The position numbers were made by a program, and so were the translations under genes. Under the pieces are notes generated by a model. It was not told where the DNA came from. It worked only from the letters and a program-made list of their open reading frames with translations, and ran no database searches. 64,000 nucleotides of DNA. Source: Clostridioides sp. ES-S-0054-01. Its GTDB lineage: Bacteria; Bacillota; Clostridia; Peptostreptococcales; Peptostreptococcaceae. The DNA lies in the NCBI GenBank assembly GCA_021561035.1, contig CP067346.1, positions 1,519,001 through 1,583,000 on the forward strand. Direction: 5' to 3'. Of the stretch, positions 8,657 to 18,026 are shown piece by piece. The stretch's first letter is position 1. Each line of letters opens with the position of its first letter.

Positions 8657-9202
8657 ATGAAAAAATTTGTTTGTACAGTATGTGGATATATACATGAAGG
8701 AGATGCTGCACCAGCACAATGTCCAGTATGTAAAGTTGGAGCTGATAAATTCGAAGAAATGAAAGGCGAAATGGTTTGGGCTGACGAGCATAGAATAGGA
8801 GTAGCTCAAGGTGTAGATGCAGAGATAATAGAAGGATTAAGAGCTAACTTTACTGGTGAATGTACAGAAGTAGGAATGTACTTAGCAATGAGTAGACAAG
8901 CTGATAGAGAAGGTTATCCAGAAGTAGCAGAAGCTTATAAGAGAATAGCTTTTGAAGAAGCTGAGCATGCTGCTAAATTTGCAGAACTTCTTGGAGAAGT
9001 TGTAGTTGCAGATACAAAAGAGAACTTAAGAGTTAGAGTTGACGCTGAATATGGTGCGACTGATGGAAAATTAAAATTAGCTAAGAGAGCAAAAGAATTA
9101 GGATTAGATGCTATACATGATACAGTACATGAAATGTGTAAAGACGAAGCTAGACATGGTAAAGCATTCTTAGGATTATTAAACAGACATTTTGGAAAAT
9201 AA
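8657..9202 (+). CDS. Reverse rubrerythrin (NADH peroxidase/O2 defence)
   Basis: The protein (181 residues) detoxifies hydrogen peroxide and low oxygen in anaerobes. The domain order is reversed relative to classical rubrerythrin: a rubredoxin-like FeS4 site with Cys6, Cys9, Cys22 and Cys25 comes first, then the ferritin-like diiron domain. Diiron ligand motifs are [15 protein letters not shown] and DEARH. GGAGG lies upstream of the ATG. It is monocistronic, with a strong terminator behind it and a sigma-B promoter in front. It corresponds to one of the revRbr proteins described in C. difficile (probably revRbr2); the paralogue number is from memory. Confidence 0.93.
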   Translation: MKKFVCTVCGYIHEGDAAPAQCPVCKVGADKFEEMKGEMVWADEHRIGVAQGVDAEIIEGLRANFTGECTEVGMYLAMSRQADREGYPEVAEAYKRIAFEEAEHAAKFAELLGEVVVADTKENLRVRVDAEYGATDGKLKLAKRAKELGLDAIHDTVHEMCKDEARHGKAFLGLLNRHFGK

Positions 9203-9220
9203 TAATTAAAAATATAGATT

Positions 9221-9250
9221 AAAAGGAGAAACTTTTGTTTCTCCTTTTTT
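9221..9250 (+). terminator. Intrinsic terminator of the rubrerythrin gene
   Basis: AAAAGGAGAAAC and GTTTCTCCTTTT form a 12-bp perfect stem with a TTTT loop, followed by more T. Confidence 0.9.
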
Positions 9251-9293
9251 GAATTATACAAATAAATTGTTTTGATAAAAGGATGGAAATAAT

Positions 9294-10442
9294 ATGAAGT
9301 CAGTATCTGTTAGGAGTTGTAAAACTTACAATTATGAAAAAGTAAGAGATTCTATTGAAAAAAATTTAGAAGATATTGGAGGAATTGATAAATTTGTTAA
9401 AAAAGGGAGTAAAGTACTTGTAAAGCCAAATTTATTGATGAAAAAAAGACCTGAAGAAGCTACAACCACGCATCCTATGATTGTAAGAGTTGTATGTGAA
9501 AAGCTTTTAGAGTTAAATTGTGATATTACAATAGCAGATAGCCCTGGTGGTCCATATAATCAAAGTTCTCTTAAAAGTATCTATAAGGCATCTGGAATTG
9601 AAGGGGTAGCAAATGATTTGGGTATTAAGTTAAATTATGATGTTTCAGATGTTAAGATACATAGTGAAAAAGCGTATGTTCTCAAATATATGGATATTAT
9701 TAAACCAATAGTAGATTCAGATTACGTAATAAATCTTTGTAAATTAAAGACTCATGTAATGGCAACTTTTACTGGTGGTACAAAAAACTTATATGGATGT
9801 ATAGCTGGATTGAAAAAAGCAGAAATACATTACAGATTTCCTACAGAAGAATTGTTTTGTGAAAATGTACTTTTAGATATTTGCGACTATGTAAAGCCGA
9901 CACTGACAATTATGGATGGGATAGTAGGTATGGAAGGTGATGGACCTTCAGCTGGCACTACTCGAGAAATAGGTGTCTTATTAGCATCACAAAATCCATA
10001 TGCTATAGATGTTGTTGCATGTAAGATTATAAGTTTACTTCCAAATAGAGTTGCTACAATTAGAGGTGCTATTAAGAGAGGATATATACAAGAAGATTTT
10101 TCAGATATTGAGATTTTAGGTGAAGATATAAATGATTTAATTATAAAAGATTACAAGGTTCCAAATGTAAGTAAAGATTTAAGACTGTTTTCCGTAAAAC
10201 TACCAAAATTTTTAAATGAACCTATTTCAAAGCTTATAACACCAAAGCCTGTGGTTAGATTTCAAGATTGTATAAAATGTGGAAAATGTAAGGAAGCTTG
10301 CCCTGCAACTACTATAGAGATAAAGGATAAGGGTGCTATTATAGACTTAAGTAAATGTATAAGATGTTACTGTTGCCATGAACTTTGTCCTAAAAAGGCT
10401 ATTGATGTCAAACGTAATTTTGTATTTAAGTATGTAAAATAA
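9294..10442 (+). CDS. DUF362 protein with C-terminal 2[4Fe-4S] ferredoxin domain
   Basis: The protein has 382 residues. Residues 1 to about 310 form a DUF362 domain (KVLVKPNLL near the start, KLKTHVMATFTGGTKNLYG in the middle). The last 65 residues carry two CxxCxxCxxxCP clusters (CIKCGKCKEACP and CIRCYCCHELCP), so it should bind two [4Fe-4S] centres. DUF362-ferredoxin proteins are widespread in anaerobes and presumed to act in electron transfer. No specific reaction is established to my knowledge. The gene has its own ribosome site and is followed 52 bp later by pyrC. Confidence 0.85.
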   Translation: MKSVSVRSCKTYNYEKVRDSIEKNLEDIGGIDKFVKKGSKVLVKPNLLMKKRPEEATTTHPMIVRVVCEKLLELNCDITIADSPGGPYNQSSLKSIYKASGIEGVANDLGIKLNYDVSDVKIHSEKAYVLKYMDIIKPIVDSDYVINLCKLKTHVMATFTGGTKNLYGCIAGLKKAEIHYRFPTEELFCENVLLDICDYVKPTLTIMDGIVGMEGDGPSAGTTREIGVLLASQNPYAIDVVACKIISLLPNRVATIRGAIKRGYIQEDFSDIEILGEDINDLIIKDYKVPNVSKDLRLFSVKLPKFLNEPISKLITPKPVVRFQDCIKCGKCKEACPATTIEIKDKGAIIDLSKCIRCYCCHELCPKKAIDVKRNFVFKYVK

Positions 10443-10494
10443 TGTATAATATTATATGAGTCTATATAAATTAAAAATATAAAGGAGAAATAAG

Positions 10495-11760
10495 ATGATT
10501 TTAATTAAAAATGGTAGAGTAATAGACCCTAAAAGTCAGAGAGATGAGAATGTTGACTTAATTATAAAAGAAAATAAAATTTATAAGATAGGTAGGTTTG
10601 ATGAAAGTGATGAATATGAAAAAGTAATAGATGCTAGTGGTAATGTAGTTGCGCCAGGTTTAGTAGATGTACATGTACACTTTAGAGACCCTGGATTTAC
10701 ATATAAAGAAGATATAGAAAGTGGGGCTAAATCTGCCGCTAGAGGTGGATTTACAACTGTTATATGTATGGCAAATACTAATCCTATTGTAGATAATGAA
10801 GATACTTTTAATTATGTTAAAGAAAAGTCAAAAAATGCATGTATAAATGTTTTACAAGCAGCTGCTATAACTAAAGGTTTTGAAGGGAAAGAGTTAGTTG
10901 ATATGGAAACTCTTAAAAAAGCTGGTGTACCAGGATTTACTGATGATGGATTACCTTTAATGGATAGCAATCTAATTATGGAGGCAATGATTAAGGCAAA
11001 AGAGCTGAATGTACCACTTAGTTTTCATGAAGAAGACCCTTCTTTAGTTGGAAATCCAGGTGTGAATGCAGGGAAGATAGCTTCAGAGCTAGGATTAAAA
11101 GGTGCATCAAGTGTTGCAGAAGATGTTATGGTAGCTAGAGATTGTATGTTGGCACTAAAGACTGGTGCTAAGATTGATATACAACATATAAGTTCAGGTG
11201 TGTCTGTTGATATGGTTAGATTTGCAAAATATCTAGGTGCAAATGTAGTTGCAGAGGCTTCACCACATCACTTTACACTGACTGAGGAAGATGTATTAGA
11301 GTTTGGAACAAATGCAAAAATGAATCCACCCCTAAGAAGTAAGTGGGATAGAGATAAGATTATAGAGGGATTAAATGATGGCACTATTGAAATAATAGCA
11401 ACAGACCATGCACCACATAGTAAAGAAGAAAAAGACAGAGAATTCATCAAAGCTCCAAGTGGCATTATTGGGCTTGAGACTTCTTTATCTCTTGGAATAA
11501 CAAACTTAGTGCATAAAAACCATCTTAGCATGATGCAGTTAATAGAAAAAATGTCTACAAACCCTGCGAAACTATACAATTTAAATATTGGCTTTATAGA
11601 AGAAGGGGCAGTAGCAGATATTGTTATATTCAACCCTGAAGAAGAGTGGACAGTTGAAAGCTTTGCTTCTAAAGCTGATAATTCACCATTTAAAGGGAAG
11701 TCTCTATATGGTAAGGTTAATTATACAATATGTAATGGAGAGATTGTATATAACGCTTAA
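10495..11760 (+). CDS. pyrC: Dihydroorotase
   Basis: The enzyme closes N-carbamoyl-aspartate to dihydroorotate in pyrimidine synthesis. The 421-residue amidohydrolase shows both dihydroorotase signatures, DVHVHFRDPG (about residue 57) and ATDHAPHS (about 302). It also has HEEDP and the IQHIS zinc ligands between them. Its length is that of the class I (PyrC/CAD-type) enzymes. AAAGGAG precedes the ATG. No other pyr gene is adjacent. Allantoinase is a close relative, but the signatures fit dihydroorotase better. Confidence 0.9.
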   Translation: MILIKNGRVIDPKSQRDENVDLIIKENKIYKIGRFDESDEYEKVIDASGNVVAPGLVDVHVHFRDPGFTYKEDIESGAKSAARGGFTTVICMANTNPIVDNEDTFNYVKEKSKNACINVLQAAAITKGFEGKELVDMETLKKAGVPGFTDDGLPLMDSNLIMEAMIKAKELNVPLSFHEEDPSLVGNPGVNAGKIASELGLKGASSVAEDVMVARDCMLALKTGAKIDIQHISSGVSVDMVRFAKYLGANVVAEASPHHFTLTEEDVLEFGTNAKMNPPLRSKWDRDKIIEGLNDGTIEIIATDHAPHSKEEKDREFIKAPSGIIGLETSLSLGITNLVHKNHLSMMQLIEKMSTNPAKLYNLNIGFIEEGAVADIVIFNPEEEWTVESFASKADNSPFKGKSLYGKVNYTICNGEIVYNA

Positions 11761-11893
11761 TTTAGAAAAATGAATCATAGTGACTTTGAGGAAATAAGAG
11801 TTTTAAAAGTTAAAATCTACGTAATTTAGATATAGAGAAAGAGAAGCTTTTTTAACAGATTTTATAAGAGAAATAATAGACTAGAAACTAAAG

Positions 11894-11953
11894 AACGCAC
11901 TACTATATTTGAAAAAGATTAAATTCTTAATCTATCATATATAATAGTGCGTT
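11894..11953. terminator. Nested inverted repeat between convergent pyrC and exporter operon
   Basis: An outer stem AACGCACTA/TAGTGCGTT (11894-11902, 11945-11953) encloses an inner hairpin AGATTAA/TTAATCT. It lies between two convergent 3' ends and probably works as a bidirectional terminator, though neither side has a long T run. Confidence 0.5.
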
Positions 11954-12011
11954 ATATATTAAATTTGTTTTAGATAAATAAATATAAAAATCATAAATCT
12001 TTATATAATGT

Positions 12012-13244
12012 CTATTTATAAATTGCCTTTATAGGGTCGAGTTTAGAGGCTTTAAAGGCTGGTATCAGACCAAATACAACCCCAGTTAATATAGTAGCTA
12101 CAATAGCATAAAATAAGCTATTTAAACTAGGAATGGCTTCAAATCCGATGTATTTAGAAACATAATTAGTAGCAATAAATCCAACTATAGTTCCTAAAAT
12201 TCCACCACATACTGTTATAAATACAGCCTCAACTAAAAATTGAAATAATATGGACCTAGGTTTTGCACCAATAGCACGTCTTATACCAATTTCTCTTTGC
12301 CTTTCCATAACAGATACATACATTATATTCATTACACCAATGCCACCAACAAACATTGCAACTACAGTTATTATAGATACATATTTGTTTACATTGGAAT
12401 TAATGCTTTCAAGATAAGCTGTCTGTTCAGTTGGGTCTGGTGTAGTATAAGAACCATTGATACCAGGGTGCATCTCATATAATTTAGCTATAACATTGTT
12501 TGCAACTTCATTTACATTATAGCCTTTAGAAGAAACTAAGTCTAACTGGTAAATTTCATTTGAATAAGAATTTTGACTCATTAAAGTGTCAAAAGCCTTT
12601 TTAGGTATAAGGGAAGTAGTAAACTGTATATCTTGGTAACCTCCAAAGAATCCTCCAGCTTGGTTTTGCTGAGAGTCATCTAATACCCCTATTATCTCAA
12701 ATATAGTTCCATTTATATTGATACCATGACCTAAGGCATCTTCTGGATTTTCAAAAATTTCACTTGTACTTTGTAATGTAAGCAAAATTACTTTTCTTTT
12801 TTCATCATCTAAAGAAAAATCTCTACCACAAATTAAATTTATTTTAGAATCTTTTTTTACTGGTCCAACATCAACATACGTAGTCTTTTTGTCAAAAGAT
12901 GCTTGTGAAGAGTAAACTGAATCAAGATTAAATCCATCTCTTGAAGGAGCTATTCTTTCTACTCCTTCAACAAAGGATAATTCTTCTAAGTCTTTTGCAT
13001 TAAATGGTTTTAAAAAAATACTCATATCATCAGTAAGACCTGTGTTATCAGCCGATTCAAATGAAATAGTAGTTTTATTAGGGTTTACATTATTAACTGA
13101 TTTCTTAATTTCTTTTTGAAATCCATTACCTATAGAACTAACAAGTATTACTGAAGTTATTCCTATTATAATCCAGAGTAAAGCTACAAATACACGAAGC
13201 TTGTGACCTTTTAAATTAGCCAAAGAATTTTTTAATAAACTCAT
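12012..13244 (-). CDS. MacB-type ABC exporter permease (FtsX fold)
   Basis: This 410-residue membrane protein has one N-terminal helix, a large extracytoplasmic MacB_PCD domain (residues about 40-275), then three C-terminal helices. The family motif VSVMERQREIGIRRAIGAKPRSILFQFLVEA lies between the second and third helix groups. It is the last gene of a three-gene unit with its ATPase (2 bp gap) and its membrane fusion protein, so the whole is a MacAB-like export pump. Substrate is unknown; such pumps in Firmicutes often handle peptides or antibiotics. Confidence 0.88.
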   Translation of the reverse strand: MSLLKNSLANLKGHKLRVFVALLWIIIGITSVILVSSIGNGFQKEIKKSVNNVNPNKTTISFESADNTGLTDDMSIFLKPFNAKDLEELSFVEGVERIAPSRDGFNLDSVYSSQASFDKKTTYVDVGPVKKDSKINLICGRDFSLDDEKRKVILLTLQSTSEIFENPEDALGHGININGTIFEIIGVLDDSQQNQAGGFFGGYQDIQFTTSLIPKKAFDTLMSQNSYSNEIYQLDLVSSKGYNVNEVANNVIAKLYEMHPGINGSYTTPDPTEQTAYLESINSNVNKYVSIITVVAMFVGGIGVMNIMYVSVMERQREIGIRRAIGAKPRSILFQFLVEAVFITVCGGILGTIVGFIATNYVSKYIGFEAIPSLNSLFYAIVATILTGVVFGLIPAFKASKLDPIKAIYK

Positions 13245-13246
13245 GA

Positions 13247-13921
13247 TTACACCTCCGAAGTAAACACACCATCTTTAAGTCGTATAACCTTAGTTGCATA
13301 CTTAGTTAAATCTTGATCATGTGTAACCATTATTATAGTCTTACCTTGTTTGTTAAGCTTTGTTAAAAGCTCCATAATTTCTCTGCTAGTTTCACTATCT
13401 AATGCCCCAGTCGGTTCATCTGCAAAGATTATTTGAGGGTCATTTGCCAAGCAGCGTGCAATGGCTACACGCTGTTGTTGACCACCAGATAATTGAAGTG
13501 GTTTCTGTTTAAGCTTGTCCAAAAGCCCAACAGAATCTAACTTATCTTTAACAATTTTTTCTCTATCAGATTTTTTTAGCGTTTTATTGTAAATTAGAGG
13601 CAACTCTACATTTTGATATACATTTAGAGTTTCTATTAAATTAAATTGTTGGAAAACAAATCCAATATTAATATTTCTAAAAACAGAACGTTCATTTTCA
13701 CTCAAATTAGTTACGTTTGTTCCGTCAAATATATACCTTCCTTTATCAAATACATCTAGAAAACCTAAAATATTAAGTAAAGTGGTTTTACCACTACCAG
13801 ATTTACCCATTATCATGACAAATTCTCCAGATTCAATTTCTAAGTTTAATGATTTTAAAACATGTAATTCATCTTTCCCTACTTTGTAATATTTTTGAAT
13901 ATTTTCTAATTTAATTAACAT
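13247..13921 (-). CDS. MacB-type ABC exporter ATP-binding protein
   Basis: This 224-residue ATPase is of the LolD/MacB class. Walker A is GKSGSGKTT (about residue 39), the Q loop is VFQQFNL, the signature is LSGGQQQR, Walker B is IIFADEPTGALD, and a switch His lies in VTHD. It is separated by 2 bp from the permease gene and by 7 bp from the membrane fusion protein gene, so the three are one operon. Confidence 0.93.
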   Translation of the reverse strand: MLIKLENIQKYYKVGKDELHVLKSLNLEIESGEFVMIMGKSGSGKTTLLNILGFLDVFDKGRYIFDGTNVTNLSENERSVFRNINIGFVFQQFNLIETLNVYQNVELPLIYNKTLKKSDREKIVKDKLDSVGLLDKLKQKPLQLSGGQQQRVAIARCLANDPQIIFADEPTGALDSETSREIMELLTKLNKQGKTIIMVTHDQDLTKYATKVIRLKDGVFTSEV

Positions 13922-13928
13922 ATGTAAA

Positions 13929-15158
13929 TTAATTCACATCCATATTAACTTCTTCTACTTCTTTGTTTGGAGTAGCATTTCCATCATTAGAGCCAGCAGT
14001 TACGCCATTGCCTTGAACTGGGTCTCCTTCTTTCATTTCTTTAGTAGGGTGTTTTATTACTATATCGCCTTGTTCAAGACCGCCTCTAATTACAGCAAAA
14101 TCATCATTTTGACTTGCTATATCTACAATTTGCTTTTTCAAAATACCATCTAAATCCTTAAATACATATGAGTGTTTTTTGTCTTTAAGAACACAAGATG
14201 TTGGTATTTTAAAGCTTGAATTGGCTACTTCAAGTGATGCTTGAAGATGAAATCCATTTACTAATCCTTCTTGACTATCGAATGCTATGTTTATATCATA
14301 ATAAGATAGAGTATTCTGCTGAGCTCCCATCTCAGTATTTGGAGTAGATGGTTTATCAGATATAAAGTTTATTCTACCAGTAAGTTTTTGGTCAGTTGAG
14401 AAAACTAATATATTAACCATTTGGTCAATCTTCATTTTAGGTAAATCTTGCTCACTTGCTTGTCCTTTCATATAAAACTCTAGACCTTGAATAGTCATAA
14501 ATGAGACTGGTTGGTCTGGGTTTCCGGTTTGGTCATTTAAGTATACCGTGCCATCAAAAGGAGCAGTAACTCTGTCATATGCTTTTCTATCCAGAGAAGT
14601 TATCTGAGAGTTTAAAGCAGTTATCTGAGCATTTATAGAAGCAATAGCATCTCTATTTTCAGCAATATTATAAAGTGATATTTTTTGTTTTTTGTATTGA
14701 CTAAGTTGTGATTTTAAACTATCTATTTCTGCTATTATAGTTGGATTTTTGGCAGTAAAAAGAAGGTCTCCTTGATTTACTTTTTGACCATTTGTAACAT
14801 TAACATCACTTAGCTCATAATCTCCAGATATATTGAAGTCCTTAGTTTGCTTAGGAATAACCATACCATTTATAAATATTTTTTCATTTTCAGGAATAGT
14901 ATATGTTTCGATAAAGTTTTCCTTAGCTTGTAATCTAATGTTTTTTGAATCAACATAAGCAAGCACTCCTAGAATTAAAAGTATGATTATTGCTATGCCT
15001 AAATATGTTTTGAATCTTTTATTTTTAAAGGGATTGTTTTTAAAACCTTTATTTTTAGACTTGAAGCTACTGCTTCCAAAACTGTTATTTCTAAAGTTGC
15101 TACTTTTAAAACTGTTATTTCTAAATTTTTTATTTTTAAATTTTTTTAGAAAAGACAT
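13929..15158 (-). CDS. Membrane fusion protein (HlyD/MacA type) with odd N-terminal repeat
   Basis: This 409-residue adaptor has one transmembrane helix at about residues 50-68 (YLGIAIIILLILGVLAYV). Outside the membrane follow a lipoyl/barrel-sandwich half, a short coiled coil (SLKSQLSQYKKQ...SINAQITALNSQI) and a beta-barrel. It should connect the MacB-like permease to the cell wall. The first 48 residues are cytosolic and made only of Lys, Phe, Asn, Ser and Arg in short repeats (FRNNSF, FKS, FKNNPF), which is unusual for the family. AAGGAGGAAG precedes the ATG. Confidence 0.88.
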   Translation of the reverse strand: MSFLKKFKNKKFRNNSFKSSNFRNNSFGSSSFKSKNKGFKNNPFKNKRFKTYLGIAIIILLILGVLAYVDSKNIRLQAKENFIETYTIPENEKIFINGMVIPKQTKDFNISGDYELSDVNVTNGQKVNQGDLLFTAKNPTIIAEIDSLKSQLSQYKKQKISLYNIAENRDAIASINAQITALNSQITSLDRKAYDRVTAPFDGTVYLNDQTGNPDQPVSFMTIQGLEFYMKGQASEQDLPKMKIDQMVNILVFSTDQKLTGRINFISDKPSTPNTEMGAQQNTLSYYDINIAFDSQEGLVNGFHLQASLEVANSSFKIPTSCVLKDKKHSYVFKDLDGILKKQIVDIASQNDDFAVIRGGLEQGDIVIKHPTKEMKEGDPVQGNGVTAGSNDGNATPNKEVEEVNMDVN

Positions 15159-15268
15159 GTCTTCCTCCTTTTTATAAAAACTACTTATTATATACTGGGA
15201 TGTACATATAGAATTACTATAAGAAGTTGAATATAAGTTAATGAAAATAAACTATCAATAATAAGATA

Positions 15269-16273
15269 CTATAAATCACATTTGAATGTAATAGTAAATT
15301 TTGTATATTGATTGTACTCTGAATCTACATCAATTTTATGACCAAGTTTGTCACAAAGTTCTTTTACTAAATAAAGTCCAAGCCCTGTAGATTTAGAATT
15401 ATTTCTTCCATTATTACCTGTAAATCCCTTACTGAATATTCGATTTAAATCTTCTTTTTTTATACCACAGCCAGTATCTTCCACTCTTAATTGTAAATAA
15501 TTTTTGGTTTTTTTGCAATAGATAGATATATTATCTCCTAATGAGGAGTATTTTAGGGAATTACTCAATAATTGCTCGAATATGAAGTAGAGCCATTTTT
15601 CATCAGATAAAACTTTAAAATTCAAATGATTTAAGTTTAAAATAATTTTTTTTGAAATAAAATACTTTGAGTATTTTCTTATAATATCCCTAATAATTTT
15701 TTCGATATTTACTTCTTGAATCAAAAAATCCTTATGAAAATCCTCAAGTCTTGATAAATATAAAATTTTTTCAACAGAGTTTTCAATTCTAAATATTTCA
15801 CTATCTAGGTCATCTGAAATTTTTTCATCAATTAAATTTTCATTTTGCTCGAGGATAAGTTTTATTATAGCAATAGGCATTTTTACATCATGTACCCACA
15901 TATTCAAAATCTCTTTATTTTCTTCAAACTTCTTAATATTATTGTTTATTATGTTATTGCACTGATATTGATAATTTTTGATGATGTTCAAATATATTTT
16001 TTCTTCATTTTTACATTTAGCTAATTCTATATCACTTGTATTAATTTTGAATGTATCATTCTTTATATTATCTAAAAATTTATTCTTCTTGATGTAGCTA
16101 ATAAGTAGATATAAAAATAAAAACACAACATTTACAATTAATATATATAAAATAGTATCAATTAGAAAAATATCTACAGGAGAAAATATAATAACAGCTA
16201 TTGTAAAAATTAAGAAAGTAAAATTGTATACTAAAAAACCTATTTTATCTTTGAGGAAATCTTTAAATCTCAT
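15269..16273 (-). CDS. Intramembrane-sensing histidine kinase, BceS-like
   Basis: The protein (334 residues) has two N-terminal helices (about 13-32 and 36-60) with almost no external loop. That is typical of kinases that take their signal from a partner ABC transporter. The phosphorylation site is His128 in VHDVKMP. The ATPase part has an N box (EQLLSNSLKY), G1 (EDTGCGI) and G2 (STGLGLYLV). It lies 23 bp downstream of the response-regulator gene. Its most likely partner transporter is the divergent BceAB-type pair. The link is family knowledge plus position. Confidence 0.9.
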   Translation of the reverse strand: MRFKDFLKDKIGFLVYNFTFLIFTIAVIIFSPVDIFLIDTILYILIVNVVFLFLYLLISYIKKNKFLDNIKNDTFKINTSDIELAKCKNEEKIYLNIIKNYQYQCNNIINNNIKKFEENKEILNMWVHDVKMPIAIIKLILEQNENLIDEKISDDLDSEIFRIENSVEKILYLSRLEDFHKDFLIQEVNIEKIIRDIIRKYSKYFISKKIILNLNHLNFKVLSDEKWLYFIFEQLLSNSLKYSSLGDNISIYCKKTKNYLQLRVEDTGCGIKKEDLNRIFSKGFTGNNGRNNSKSTGLGLYLVKELCDKLGHKIDVDSEYNQYTKFTITFKCDL

Positions 16274-16296
16274 AAATTCACCTACTTAGAGTTATT

Positions 16297-16971
16297 TTAA
16301 CTGATTATATAACCCAATCCTCTTTTTGTTTCTATAAAATCTTCCAGACCAATTTCATTTAATTTTGAGCGTATTCTATTTACATTGACAGTTAATGTAT
16401 TATCATCTACAAACCAATCATTGTCCCATAATTTTTTCATGAGTTTATTTCTACTTACTATCTGACCTTTGTATTTCATAAGTTCATGAAGAATTTTAAT
16501 TTCATTTTTTGTTAGCTGAGTAGTGTTGTCTTCATAACTTATGGTTGCAGTTGATAAATCTAAAGTAACATCATTGTGAACAATCTGATTTGAATTATTC
16601 TCAATAAAATTATAAGTTCTTCTTAAAAGGGCATTAACTTTAGCTACTAAGACATCTATAGAAAATGGTTTTTGTATATAATCATCTGCACCTAGATTTA
16701 CACCCATTATTACATCCATATTAGAATTTCTTGAAGAAATAAAGATTATAGGAACTTTTGAAATTTTTCTTATTTCATTACACCAATGAAAGCCATCATA
16801 AAATGGAAGGTTTATATCCAATAAAACTAATTGTGGTTTATAGTTTCTAAACTCTTCTATTATATTTTCAAGATTTTCTATTTGATGCACATCATGTCCC
16901 CATTTAGAAAGACATTCTGCTATGATATTTTTCAATGAGGCATCATCTTCAATTACCATTATTTTAAACAT
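16297..16971 (-). CDS. OmpR-family response regulator, BceR-like
   Basis: The protein (224 residues) has a receiver domain with the acidic pair near residue 9, the phospho-acceptor Asp52 in LVLLDINLP and Lys near 102 (YIQKPF). It ends in a winged-helix DNA-binding domain (NRIRSKLNEIGLEDFIETKRGLGY). An AGGAGGTAAT-type site precedes the ATG. It should act with the kinase behind it. Two 43-bp repeats in the divergent intergenic region directly upstream are plausible binding sites. Confidence 0.93.
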   Translation of the reverse strand: MFKIMVIEDDASLKNIIAECLSKWGHDVHQIENLENIIEEFRNYKPQLVLLDINLPFYDGFHWCNEIRKISKVPIIFISSRNSNMDVIMGVNLGADDYIQKPFSIDVLVAKVNALLRRTYNFIENNSNQIVHNDVTLDLSTATISYEDNTTQLTKNEIKILHELMKYKGQIVSRNKLMKKLWDNDWFVDDNTLTVNVNRIRSKLNEIGLEDFIETKRGLGYIIS

Positions 16972-16987
16972 TATTACCTCCTAATTC

Positions 16988-17095
16988 AAAATAGTTATAT
17001 TAACATAACTATATTCTACTTGATAAGTTAAAATATTTCTACCTTATTATTTAAAATAATTATATTAACATAACTATATTTTACTTGATAAATTA
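16988..17095. repeat. Two 43-bp direct repeats with internal palindromes (candidate operators)
   Basis: Copies lie at 16988-17030 and 17053-17095, 65 bp apart, and differ at only a few positions. Each holds a near-palindrome of the form ATAnTTAT-ATTAAC-ATAACTAT (16991-17012 and 17056-17077). They sit between the bceR-like gene and the divergent exporter genes, where a two-component regulator would bind. Confidence 0.7.
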
Positions 17096-17258
17096 TATTT
17101 TAAACATAATTACAATAAAATTGAAGAAATATAATTAATACTTACGAAAATGTAACTTTAAATTAATACAATTAAATGTTTAAAAGCTATTTTAATATAT
17201 ATAATATATTTGTGAGTATTGATAAATAACTAATTGTGCTAAGGGGTGATTATTAACT

Positions 17259-18026
17259 ATGGAAGAAATATTATCTGTTGAAAATATAAAAAAGGAGTAT
17301 GGAAGAAAAGGTTTAAAACATGAAGCTCTAAGAGGAATAACTTTCAAGGTTTATAAAGGAGAATTCGTTGGTATTATGGGGTCATCTGGTGCTGGTAAAT
17401 CAACACTTTTAAATATTATTTCTACAATAGATTTACCTTCATCAGGAAATATTTATATAAATGGAAAGAATACTATTAAAATGAAGCAAAATGAATTGGC
17501 AGATTTTAGACGTGATAATCTAGGATTTGTGTTTCAAGACTCTAATCTTTTGGATACACTTACAATAAAAGAAAATATAATGTTGCCTCTTTCTTTAAAA
17601 AATGAAAGAGTGTCAGTAATAGAAAATAGAATAAAAGAGATTTCAAGAGAATTAAATATAGAATCGATATTAGATAAGTATCCTAGCGAAGTTTCAGGAG
17701 GACAAAAGCAAAGAGGTGCTGTCTGTAGAGCTATAGCCACAAAACCATCATTAGTACTTGCAGATGAACCTACAGGAGCATTAGATTCCAACTCTGCTAG
17801 AGATTTGTTGAATTGTCTACTAAAATTAAATGAAGATAACAATAAAACAATATTGATGGTAACTCATGATGCTGTAAGTGCAAGTTTTTGCAATAGAATA
17901 CTATTTATAAAGGATGGAATAATATTTACAGAAATTGTAAAAGGAGAAAGTAATAGAGAATTCTATAATAAAATATTAAATACTGTTTCCTTAATTGGAG
18001 GAGTTAATAAAAATGACTTTATTTAG
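17259..18026 (+). CDS. BceA-type ABC transporter ATP-binding protein
   Basis: This 255-residue ATPase has Walker A GSSGAGKST (about 43), VFQDSNL as Q loop, signature VSGGQKQRG, Walker B VLADEPTGALD and MVTHD. It belongs to the antimicrobial-peptide resistance exporters in which the transporter also acts as sensor. The gene starts divergently from the response-regulator gene and overlaps the permease gene by 14 bases. Ribosome site AAGGGG lies before the ATG. Confidence 0.92.
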   Translation: MEEILSVENIKKEYGRKGLKHEALRGITFKVYKGEFVGIMGSSGAGKSTLLNIISTIDLPSSGNIYINGKNTIKMKQNELADFRRDNLGFVFQDSNLLDTLTIKENIMLPLSLKNERVSVIENRIKEISRELNIESILDKYPSEVSGGQKQRGAVCRAIATKPSLVLADEPTGALDSNSARDLLNCLLKLNEDNNKTILMVTHDAVSASFCNRILFIKDGIIFTEIVKGESNREFYNKILNTVSLIGGVNKNDFI

